A DNA stretch of 64,000 nt from Novosphingobium sp. PC22D (GTDB lineage: Bacteria; Pseudomonadota; Alphaproteobacteria; Sphingomonadales; Sphingomonadaceae): positions 62,001 through 126,000 of the forward strand of contig NZ_MWMO01000007.1 of assembly GCF_002556635.1 (NCBI RefSeq). The letters run 5' to 3'. A program made the position numbers and the translations under genes. Positions 46,059-53,375 of the stretch are shown here, in pieces (within the stretch, counting starts at the first letter, position 1; each line of letters begins with the position of its first letter). A model generated the notes under the pieces. The model was given only the letters and a program-made list of their open reading frames with translations, did no database searches and was not told where the DNA came from.

Positions 46059-46625
46059 ATGGCACAAGAAGCGGTCACTGACACTCCGGATGACGTCACC
46101 GGAGAAGGAGTGCGGCGTCGCGACTTTATCAACATCGCCGCTGTCAGCGCGGCGGGTGTTGCGGGCGTTTCGCTCCTGGTTCCGTTGATCAGTCAGATGG
46201 CGCCGTCGGCCGACGTGCTCGCCGCCAGCTCGACCGAAGTCGATATCTCCGCGATCCAGCCCGGCCAGGCGATCAAGGCGGTGTTCCGCAAGCAGCCGGT
46301 CTTCATCCGCAATCTCACTCCCAAGGAAATCGCCGCGGCCAACGCGGTCAACATTTCCAGCCTGCGTGATCCGCAGACGCTCGCCGAGCGGACCAAGGAA
46401 GGCAAGGAGAACTGGCTGATCACCATGGGCGTGTGCACACACCTGGGCTGCGTGCCGCTCGGCGCCGGCGAGGGCGAGAACCGCGGCGAATTCGGCGGCT
46501 ACTTCTGCCCCTGCCACGGCTCGTCCTACGATACCGCCGCGCGCATCCGCAAAGGTCCGGCCCCGAAGAACCTCGAGGTTCCGGAATACGAATTCACATC
46601 CGATACCGTCGTCAAGATCGGCTGA
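46059..46625 (+). CDS. petA: Ubiquinol-cytochrome c reductase Rieske iron-sulfur subunit
   Basis: 188 residues. A Tat-type anchor (RRRDFINIAAVSAAGVAGVSLLVPLI) begins at residue 19, and the [2Fe-2S] cluster ligands are C126, H128 (CTHLGC, with C131) and C150, H153 (CPCHGSS, with C152). First gene of the bc1 operon of the respiratory chain, in the inner membrane with the cluster on the periplasmic side. The 186-bp gap upstream carries the promoter and an untranslated leader. Confidence 0.97.
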   Translation: MAQEAVTDTPDDVTGEGVRRRDFINIAAVSAAGVAGVSLLVPLISQMAPSADVLAASSTEVDISAIQPGQAIKAVFRKQPVFIRNLTPKEIAAANAVNISSLRDPQTLAERTKEGKENWLITMGVCTHLGCVPLGAGEGENRGEFGGYFCPCHGSSYDTAARIRKGPAPKNLEVPEYEFTSDTVVKIG

Positions 46626-46648
46626 GCCAAGAGAGAGGATCACACACG

Positions 46649-47932
46649 ATGAGCTTTCCCTGGGCCAAGGAATACACGCCGTCCCATCCCTTCATGAAGT
46701 GGGTGGACGAGAAGCTGCCGCTGCCGCGCCTCGTCTACAACTCGGTGGGCACGGGCTACCCGGTTCCGCGTAACCTCAACTATTTCTGGAACTTCGGGTT
46801 CCTCGCGATCGTGTGCCTCGCGCTGCAGATCGTGACCGGCATCGTGCTCGCCATGCACTACGCCGCGAACCAGACGGTGGCGTTCGATTCGGTCGAGCAC
46901 ATCATGCGCGACGTGAACTGGGGCTGGATGCTGCGCTACGCACACGCCAATGGCGCCTCGGCCTTCTTCGTGGTGATCTACATCCACATCTTCCGCGGCT
47001 TTTTCTACGGTTCCTACAAGGCGCCGCGCGAGATGGTGTGGCTGCTGGGCGTCGTCATCTTCCTGCTGATGATGGCCACCGCGTTCATGGGCTACGTGCT
47101 CCCCTGGGGCCAGATGAGCTTCTGGGGCGCCAAGGTCATCACCGGCCTGTTCTCCGCGATCCCGCTGGTCGGCGAGCCGCTGCAGCAGTGGCTGCTCGGC
47201 GGCTTCGCGCCCGATAATGCCGCGCTCAACCGCTTCTTCTCGCTGCACTACCTGCTGCCTTTCGTGATCGTCGGCGTGGTCGTGCTGCACATCTGGGCGC
47301 TGCACATCCCCGGGTCGAGCAATCCGACCGGCGTCGAGGTCAAGACCGAGAGCGACACCGTTCCGTTCTATCCCTACTACATCGCCAAGGACGGCTGGTT
47401 CATCGGCCTCGCCGCGCTGCTCTACTGCGTGATGCTGTTCTTCTTCCCGAACGCGCTCGGCCACCCGGACAACTACATTCCGGCCAACCCGATGAGCACG
47501 CCGGCGCACATCGTTCCCGAATGGTACTTCTGGCCGTTCTACGCGATCCTGCGCGCCTTCACCTCGGACTTCTTCTTCATTCCGGCCAAGCTGATGGGCG
47601 TGCTCGCCATGTTCGGCGCGATCCTCGTGTGGTTCGTCCTGCCCTGGCTCGACAAGTCGCCGGTGCGCTCGGGTTCGTATCGCCCGATGTTCAGGAAGTT
47701 CTTCTGGTTCGGTCTCATCCCGGCGATGGCGGTGCTGTTTTATTGCGGCGGCGCCCCGGCCGAGGAACCCTACGTGATGCTGAGCCAGATCGCGGCGCTC
47801 TACTACTTCGCGCACTTCCTCATCGTCCTGCCGGTTCTCTCGGCGATCGAGCGACCGAGCCCGCTGCCCTATTCGATCACCGAGGCCGTTCTCGGTCACG
47901 ATGACAGCGCCACCCTGGCTCCGGCCGAGTAA
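46649..47932 (+). CDS. petB: Cytochrome b subunit of the bc1 complex
   Basis: 427 residues, eight transmembrane helices. The haem-ligand histidines are in LAMHYAAN and RYAHANGASAFF (second helix) and in LLPFVIVGVVVLHIWALH (fourth); the quinol-oxidation motif PEWY is in HIVPEWYFWPFYAILR. It forms the core of the complex with petA and petC. A GAGAGAGG ribosome-binding site precedes the ATG at 46649. Confidence 0.97.
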   Translation: MSFPWAKEYTPSHPFMKWVDEKLPLPRLVYNSVGTGYPVPRNLNYFWNFGFLAIVCLALQIVTGIVLAMHYAANQTVAFDSVEHIMRDVNWGWMLRYAHANGASAFFVVIYIHIFRGFFYGSYKAPREMVWLLGVVIFLLMMATAFMGYVLPWGQMSFWGAKVITGLFSAIPLVGEPLQQWLLGGFAPDNAALNRFFSLHYLLPFVIVGVVVLHIWALHIPGSSNPTGVEVKTESDTVPFYPYYIAKDGWFIGLAALLYCVMLFFFPNALGHPDNYIPANPMSTPAHIVPEWYFWPFYAILRAFTSDFFFIPAKLMGVLAMFGAILVWFVLPWLDKSPVRSGSYRPMFRKFFWFGLIPAMAVLFYCGGAPAEEPYVMLSQIAALYYFAHFLIVLPVLSAIERPSPLPYSITEAVLGHDDSATLAPAE

Positions 47933-47959
47933 GACACAGCAAGACGGAAAGACGTAGCC

Positions 47960-48805
47960 ATGGCACGCATCATCTCCATCCTCGTCGGGCTGTTCTTCAC
48001 GATCGCGCTGCTGTGGTCGTTCGGCAACGGCGCCTATATCGCGATCACCGAGCCCGCCCCGGCGACCGCGGAGCACGAGTTCCACCGCCATCCCAAGGCC
48101 GTGCATTTCGCCAGCGACGGCGCTTTCGGCAAGTTCGACCGCCAGCAGCTCCAGCGCGGCTTCCAGGTCTACAAGGAAGTTTGCTCCGCGTGCCACGGGC
48201 TGAGCCACGTCGCGTTCCGTGACCTCACCCAGATCGGCTACTCGGACGCCGAGGTGAAGGCCATCGCGGCGGGCTTCCAGGTTCCGGGGATCGATCCGGT
48301 CACCGGCGAGGACGCGCTGCGCCCCGGCATGCCGACCGACTACTTCCCCAAGCCTTTCGCCAACGACGTCGCCGCGCGCGCCGCGAACAACAACGCGGTC
48401 CCGCCCGATCTCTCGCTGATGACCAAGGCGCGGCACAACGGCGGCCCCTACGTCTACTCGCTGCTGACCGGCTTCCAGGACCAGCCCGTCGAGCTCCTGA
48501 AGGAGTTCCCCGAGGCCAAGACGCCGGCCGGGCTTCACTACAATCCCTACTTCGCGAACCTGAACCTCGCGATGGCCCCGCCGCTGACCGCCGAAGGCCA
48601 GGTCTCTTACAGTGACGGCACCAAGGCGACGGTCGACCAGATGGCCAAGGACGTGTCGGCCTTCCTGATCTGGACCGCCGAGCCCAAGCTCGAGAAGCGC
48701 AAGCAGACCGGCTGGCCGGTGCTCGGCTTCCTGCTCTTCGCGACGGTGCTGGGCTACATGTCCTACCGCACGATCTGGGCCGGCAAGAAAAAGAAGAAGG
48801 CCTGA
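47960..48805 (+). CDS. petC: Cytochrome c1 subunit of the bc1 complex
   Basis: 281 residues. Haem c attachment at C75-S-A-C78-H79 in YKEVCSACHGLSHV; the axial methionine is in NLNLAMAPPL. An N-terminal hydrophobic segment serves as signal, and a C-terminal helix (VLGFLLFATVLGYMSYRTIW) anchors it to the membrane. Together with petA and petB it is transcribed as one operon. Confidence 0.97.
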   Translation: MARIISILVGLFFTIALLWSFGNGAYIAITEPAPATAEHEFHRHPKAVHFASDGAFGKFDRQQLQRGFQVYKEVCSACHGLSHVAFRDLTQIGYSDAEVKAIAAGFQVPGIDPVTGEDALRPGMPTDYFPKPFANDVAARAANNNAVPPDLSLMTKARHNGGPYVYSLLTGFQDQPVELLKEFPEAKTPAGLHYNPYFANLNLAMAPPLTAEGQVSYSDGTKATVDQMAKDVSAFLIWTAEPKLEKRKQTGWPVLGFLLFATVLGYMSYRTIWAGKKKKKA

Positions 48806-48830
48806 ACGATCCTTCGCACGAGCGACAATC

Positions 48831-48864
48831 GGCGCCCCTCCATCCCCGCGATGGCAGGGGCGCC
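48831..48864 (+). terminator. Strong hairpin terminator after petC
   Basis: GGCGCCCCTCCAT (48831-48843) pairs with ATGGCAGGGGCGCC (48851-48864) in a 13-bp stem with one bulged C and a 7-base loop. It begins 25 bp past the petC stop and is followed by a moderately T-rich TTGCATTTGG. The end of the hairpin lies only 18 bp before the apt start, so it may also shape apt translation or processing. Confidence 0.7.
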
Positions 48865-48882
48865 TTGCATTTGGAGCCGGGG

Positions 48883-49419
48883 GTGACCGAGGACGAACTG
48901 AAGGCCCTCGTTCGGGCCGTTCCCGATTTTCCCAAGCCCGGGATCATGTTCCGCGACATCACTACGCTGATCGGCAACGGCCCTGGCCTCGCAGCCGCCG
49001 TGCGTCTGCTCGCCGATCGCGCCGAGGCGGCCGGGGCCGATCTCATCGCGGGGATCGAGGCGCGCGGCTTCATCTTCGGCGCCGCGGTCGCGAGCCGGCT
49101 GGGGCTCGGCTGCGTGCCGGTGCGCAAGCCGGGCAAGCTGCCCGTCCCGGTGCTCGCGATCGATTACGCGCTCGAATACGGCACCGACACGCTCGAGGTC
49201 GATCCCGACGCGGTCGGCGATGGCCGCAAGGTCGTCCTCATCGATGATCTCATCGCCACCGGCGGCACCGCCCACGCCGCCGCGCAGCTTTTGCGCCGCG
49301 CCGGCGGAGTGGTCGAGACCGCGCTCTTCGCCATCGACCTGCCCGACCTTGGCGGTGCCGACAAGCTGCGCGCCGATGGCGTTGCGGTCGATGCGCTCAT
49401 GCGCTTCGCGGGAGACTGA
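48883..49419 (+). CDS. apt: Adenine phosphoribosyltransferase
   Basis: 178 residues. Salvages adenine to AMP using PRPP. Signatures: DFPKPGIMFRDITTLIGN at the N-terminus, GIEARGFIFGAAVA, RKPGKLP and the PRPP loop KVVLIDDLIATGGTAHAAAQLL. GTG 48883 is selected because TTTGGAG lies seven bases upstream and the conserved chain starts there; the longer TTG-started frame enters the terminator hairpin. Confidence 0.95.
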   Translation: MTEDELKALVRAVPDFPKPGIMFRDITTLIGNGPGLAAAVRLLADRAEAAGADLIAGIEARGFIFGAAVASRLGLGCVPVRKPGKLPVPVLAIDYALEYGTDTLEVDPDAVGDGRKVVLIDDLIATGGTAHAAAQLLRRAGGVVETALFAIDLPDLGGADKLRADGVAVDALMRFAGD

Positions 49420-49521
49420 CGGCGCGCGAAGCGCCGCGAGGCGGCCGGGATGGGCTCGTCGAGCCGAAGTTCGGTCCGATCATGTCGATCGCCATTGCGT
49501 CAATCCGGGCCTTTTGGCTGC

Positions 49522-49536
49522 TGGTCATGATGACCA
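49522..49536. promoter_or_regulatory. Perfect palindrome between apt and the malonyl-CoA decarboxylase gene
   Basis: The sequence TGGTCAT-G-ATGACCA is an exact 15-base palindrome around one central base. It lies in the 229-bp gap between two convergent genes, about 110 bp past the decarboxylase stop, so it is not in a promoter of either gene. The TGGT...ACCA ends recall GntR-type operators, but the position argues against that. No other feature was found in this gap. Confidence 0.3.
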
Positions 49537-49648
49537 AACCCGCCTGCGATCGCGCGGCTGTCGGCGGTCACCGACGATCGAGCCGCCACCGCGAACCTCG
49601 CTCATCGCAAACCGCCGCTCATGCCGACCGTGGCCTTCGGGCGGGCGC

Positions 49649-51031
49649 TCAAGCCGCGACAGGGTCCTTCGCCGGGCTGTCCTTGCCCTTGCCCTTACCC
49701 TTGCCCTTGTCCGGCGCGTCGCCTTTCTTCGCCTCGGCCTCGTCGACCAGCGTTTGCACCGCCTTCGAGGTCGCCACGGTGCCGATTTCGTTCAGCGCGA
49801 AGTGGTTCGCCTCGATCTCGCCCAGGTCGTAGACGTAGTTGACCATGACCCCGTGCGCCTGACGCTGGCCGTTCTCGGACAAGTCGGCGTTGGCGTGGAT
49901 CGCCTCGAGCCGCGCGCCGTTGCCGAGGTGGAAGCGCGCGACGGGGTCCTTCGGCTGGCCGCCTCGGCCCTTGGCGGTGACGAGGTACTGCGCGGCAAGC
50001 GCGCGCAGATCCTTGGCCCCGGGAACCCGAGCGGCGTCGCCCTGCTCCTTGGCGAGCCACTTGGCGAAACCGGGCACCGGCGAAAGCGTCGCGAAAGTCT
50101 TGAGGTGCGGCAACTCCTCGCGCAGCAGGCCGACCACGCGCTTGATCAGATAGTTGCCGAAGGGAATTCCGCGCAGGCCCGTGCGGCAGTTGTTGATCGA
50201 ATAGAAGATCGCGCACGAGGCGTCGCGCGGCTCGGTCACGGTGCGTTCCTCGGCGATGATCTGGTGGATGCCGCTGGGCAGCGACTCGGTCAGCGCGACT
50301 TCGACGAAGATCAGCGGATCGTCCATCATCTGCGGATGAAAGAAGCCGTAGCAGCGCCGGTCGACCGGCTCCACCCGGCGGCGCAAGTCCCCCCAGCCGT
50401 GGATCTCGTGCACGGCTTCGTAGCGGATGATGCGCTCGAGCAGTGAGGCGGGCGAGTCCCAGCCGATTCGGCGAAGTTCGAGGAAGCCGGCGTTGAACCA
50501 GGTCGTGAACGCGCTTTCCATCTCGCGATCGAAGGCGCTGATGCCGGGCGAGCCCTTCGGCGCGGAGAGCAAGTCTTCGCGCATGTCGATCAGCCGCTGG
50601 GTGCCCTGCGGCGCGAGATTGAGCAGGCGGATCAGCTTCTGGCTGGGCGATTCGGTCGCTTCGTTGAGCGCGCGCGCGCCATCTTCGTCGCGCTTGGCCT
50701 GCCACTGGGCGATAGCCTTGTCGATCGCCTCGGCGTCGGCCGGGTGCAGATCGTGGATCTTGGCGAGAAATTCGTGCCGGGCGGCGGTGTCGCTGGCCTC
50801 GTAGAGGTCGAAGAAGGCCGAGGCGAGCGCCGGGCCCGAAGCGCGGCCGCGCAGCGACAGCAGCGCATCGGCGAGATCGAGCAGGCTCTCGCCGCTCGCC
50901 GGCCGCGGCGCGACGCCGATGCCGCGCAGCAGCTTGCCGAGCCCGGATGTCATGAGCAGGTCGAGCGCGCTTCTCCTGCGGGCGACCGGCTGGCTCGAAT
51001 TGCGCACCTTGCCTTTTGTGCTGGCGTTCAT
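49649..51031 (-). CDS. Malonyl-CoA decarboxylase
   Basis: 460 residues. Converts malonyl-CoA to acetyl-CoA, in malonate use or removal of excess malonyl-CoA. The family core is plain: HEIHGWGDLRRRVEPVDRRCYGFFHPQMMDDPLIFVEVALTESLP, CAIFYSINNCRTGLRGIPFGNYLIKRVV and FATLSPVPGFAKWL (the region with the catalytic Ser and His). The C-terminus ends in an unusual Lys/Gly tract (DKGKGKGKGKDSP), probably disordered. No malonate transporter, malonyl-CoA synthetase or regulator gene is adjacent. Confidence 0.93.
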   Translation of the reverse strand: MNASTKGKVRNSSQPVARRRSALDLLMTSGLGKLLRGIGVAPRPASGESLLDLADALLSLRGRASGPALASAFFDLYEASDTAARHEFLAKIHDLHPADAEAIDKAIAQWQAKRDEDGARALNEATESPSQKLIRLLNLAPQGTQRLIDMREDLLSAPKGSPGISAFDREMESAFTTWFNAGFLELRRIGWDSPASLLERIIRYEAVHEIHGWGDLRRRVEPVDRRCYGFFHPQMMDDPLIFVEVALTESLPSGIHQIIAEERTVTEPRDASCAIFYSINNCRTGLRGIPFGNYLIKRVVGLLREELPHLKTFATLSPVPGFAKWLAKEQGDAARVPGAKDLRALAAQYLVTAKGRGGQPKDPVARFHLGNGARLEAIHANADLSENGQRQAHGVMVNYVYDLGEIEANHFALNEIGTVATSKAVQTLVDEAEAKKGDAPDKGKGKGKGKDSPAKDPVAA

Positions 51032-51212
51032 GCTTGCTGGGTTCCTCGATCTGCGGCCTCTCGGGCCGATGCCACGAATCGCATCCTAGCATGATCCGAA
51101 CGATTGCGCCTTGCCGTCTACCGGGCCACGGGCACGGATCGCCGGTGCGCGATGCAATTGAGCGATTGACGAGCGACCGGCGCTCGTGGCAAGCGCTACC
51201 GGCTCACGGCAA

Positions 51213-51286
51213 GCGGGTATAGCTTAGTGGTAAAGCCCTAGCCTTCCAAGCTAGTTATGCGGGTTCGATTCCCGCTACCCGCTCCA
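51213..51286 (+). tRNA. tRNA-Gly (TCC anticodon)
   Basis: 74-nt tRNA: acceptor GCGGGTA pairs with TACCCGC, the anticodon stem CTAGC/GCTAG encloses the loop CTTCCAA (anticodon TCC), the T loop is GTTCGATTC, and CCA is encoded at 51284-51286. A broken integrase gene begins about 160 bp downstream, so the 3' end of this tRNA is a likely attachment site. Confidence 0.97.
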
Positions 51287-51443
51287 TCTTCCCGTCCAGC
51301 CGCGTCCGTATCTGGCTGGACATCCCTCTAAAATCCACGGTATTCAGAGGCATATCAGGCCGCACTCGTTCACCCGCGTCCATATCTAGCCGCCCACCGA
51401 TGGGGGTATGATGTGCGGCGCTGGGGGTATGCGAGGGCAAGCC
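51287..51443. other. Probable left end of an integrated element (attL region)
   Basis: 157 bp between the tRNA-Gly and the integrase remnant, where the attachment core and arm sites of P4-type integrases normally lie. The core should be the T-arm and acceptor end of the tRNA. I did not find a second copy of this end anywhere else in the window, so the right border is outside the window, degraded or lost. Confidence 0.4.
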
Positions 51444-52698
51444 ATGGCGCTGAAAGACGTTGCAATTCGACAGGCGAAACCGGCGGCGAAGCAATACAAG
51501 CTCGCCGATGGGGCGGGCCTCTATCTGCTTGTGACGCCAGCGGGCGGAGAGCTCTGGCGGCTGAAATACCGCTTGGCTGGCAAGAAAAGCTGGCGGCCTT
51601 CGGTGCCTATCCCGAAGTGAGCCTTGCCGACGCCCGCAAGCGCCGGGACGAGGCGCGAGAGCAAATCGCCGCAAACAAAGAGCCGTCGCGGGAGAAACGG
51701 CGGGCGAAGGTCCGCCAGCGGGCAGAGGCGATGAACACCTTTGCCGTCATCTCTGCCGAGTATTGCGCCAAGCGGAAAAGGACGGGCAGGACGGCTGGGC
51801 ACCTGCCACGGCCAAGCGGAGCGAATACCTGCTGTCCCGCTTGAATGCCGCCCTGGGCAGCCTGCCGATAGGCGAGATCGAACCTGCCGACATTCTGGCC
51901 GCCGTCCGCAAGATCGAAGCCAAGGGGACGCTGGAGAGCGCCCGCCGGACATTGCAGCTTGCGGGCATGGTGTTCCGCTATGCGGTGGCGACGGCGCGGC
52001 TGGCCTCCGATCCTACCCGCGATCTGCGCGGGGCACGGCAACGCCCAAGGTGACGCACTACGCGGCCATCCTTGAGCCGGTGAAGGGGGGGGAGCTGCTG
52101 CGCGCCACAGACGGCTATGAAAGCCTCGGGCTTACCCGGCTGGCACTGCAACTGGCTCCCCCATGTCTTTGTGCGGCCCGGTGAGCTGCGCCATGCCCGA
52201 TGGGATGAAATCGACCTGGACGGGGCGCTCTGGACCATCCCAGCCGAGAAAACCAAGATGCGGAAGGATCACCGCGTTCCATTGTCCCGGCAGGCCGTGG
52301 CGATCCTGCGAGAGATTCACGCCCTCACCGGCCCGGCTGGCTATGTCTTTCCCTCTGTCCGCACCCGTGCCCGCCCCATGAGCGAGAACACGTTGAATGC
52401 CGGGCTGCGGCGGCTGGGCTACGCCAGCGACGAGATGACCGCCCACGGGTTCCGGGCCATGGCCGCAACGCTGCTGAACGAAAGCGGCAAGTGGCACCCG
52501 GATGCCATCGAGCGGGCACTTGCCCATGGCGATGCTGACAAGGTGCGGGCCGCCTACACGCGAGGTGCTTACTGGCAGGAACGGGTGGAAATAGCCCAAT
52601 GGTGGAGCGACCATCTCGATACACTGCGCAAGGGCGCGGACGTTGTTCCGATCAATCGTGCGAAGGGGAAAGGGAAAAATGAACCTCGATGGCCGTGA
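51444..52698 (+). pseudogene. P4-type tyrosine integrase, broken by several frameshifts
   Basis: All parts of a roughly 400-residue integrase can be read, but in shifting frames. The N-terminal DUF4102 part (MALKDVAIRQAKPAAKQYKLADGAGLYLLV) stops at 51620. AFGAYPEVSLADARKRRDEA continues in a second frame; KDGQDGWAPATAKRSEYLLSRLNAAL in a third; THYAAILEPVKGGELLRA in a fourth segment; and the catalytic part RPGELRHARWDEIDLDG ... HRVPLSRQA ... HGFRAMAATLLNESG ... ALAHGDADKVRAAYTRGAYW runs to 52698. Frame changes fall near 51600, 51780, 52030 and 52150; a G8 run lies at 52085-52092. The catalytic Arg, His-x-x-Arg and Tyr are all still encoded. Either decayed or affected by sequencing errors. Confidence 0.88.
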
Positions 52699-52835
52699 TC
52701 GAACAAGAGCAGGTCTGCCTCGGTTCCGTCAGAACGAACGCCGGTTGGGCGGCGGCTGATCGCAAAAGTCATTCCCGGCTGAGGATTTGTCGGGGCCGCG
52801 GAGTCTTGCGTCCACAGCAAGGAGCCGCGCACCAA

Positions 52836-53375
52836 ATGGACCTCGATCGAAAGCTGGTTCGCGACCGATACGCCGGGATCTTCGGCGCCGCGGTCGAACC
52901 TCATTTCCGCGAATTTCTCAGCCGGAGCGGCAGCGAGGGCCCGACCGCCGTGCTCGGCTATGCCCGCGCCGGCGCGGAGCCGCTGTTCCTCGAGCGCTAT
53001 CTGGACGAGCCGGTCGAGCGGCTGGTCGGGGCTGCTTTCGGACGGCCGATCGCACGCGACCAGATCGTCGAACTGGGCAACCTTGCGGCCTGCAACGGCT
53101 GGGCGCTGGTGCGGCTTTGGGGCGAGGCGGCCAACGATCTGGGCGGCGCCATGGAATTCGCCGTGGCCACGTTGACCGCGCCGCTCAGGGATATGTTCCG
53201 GCGCATGGGCATTCCCGTCATGCCGCTGGCCCGGGCCACCGCGGATCGCGCCGGCAGCGCCGGGTGGGGGGACTATTACCAGACCGACCCGCTGGTCTGC
53301 GCGGGGCGCATCGCCGAAGGGCAGGCAGCGATCCTGCGCTTCCTCGCTGGCCGCCGCGCGCGAGCCGCCGCGTGA
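52836..53375 (+). CDS. Thermostable hemolysin family protein (GNAT-like fold)
   Basis: 179 residues matching the T_hemolysin family from end to end: LFLERYLDEPVERLVGAAFGRPIARDQIVELGNLAACNG, MEFAVATLTAPLRDMFRRMGIPVMPLARATADR and the closing WGDYYQTDPLVCAGRIAEG. The name comes from a Vibrio hemolysin; no signal peptide or membrane-lytic segment is seen here, and the layout resembles N-acyltransferases including autoinducer synthases, so a role in acyl transfer is more likely than lysis (inference). ATG 52836 follows AAGGAG by 11 bases. The ligase gene overlaps its stop (GTGA). First gene of the accessory cluster behind the integrase remnant. Confidence 0.87.
   Translation: MDLDRKLVRDRYAGIFGAAVEPHFREFLSRSGSEGPTAVLGYARAGAEPLFLERYLDEPVERLVGAAFGRPIARDQIVELGNLAACNGWALVRLWGEAANDLGGAMEFAVATLTAPLRDMFRRMGIPVMPLARATADRAGSAGWGDYYQTDPLVCAGRIAEGQAAILRFLAGRRARAAA

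Noticed and set aside
52836..53375. Reading the T_hemolysin protein as a secreted toxin
   Set aside because: No signal peptide or lytic segment; coupling to biosynthetic genes fits an enzymatic role better.
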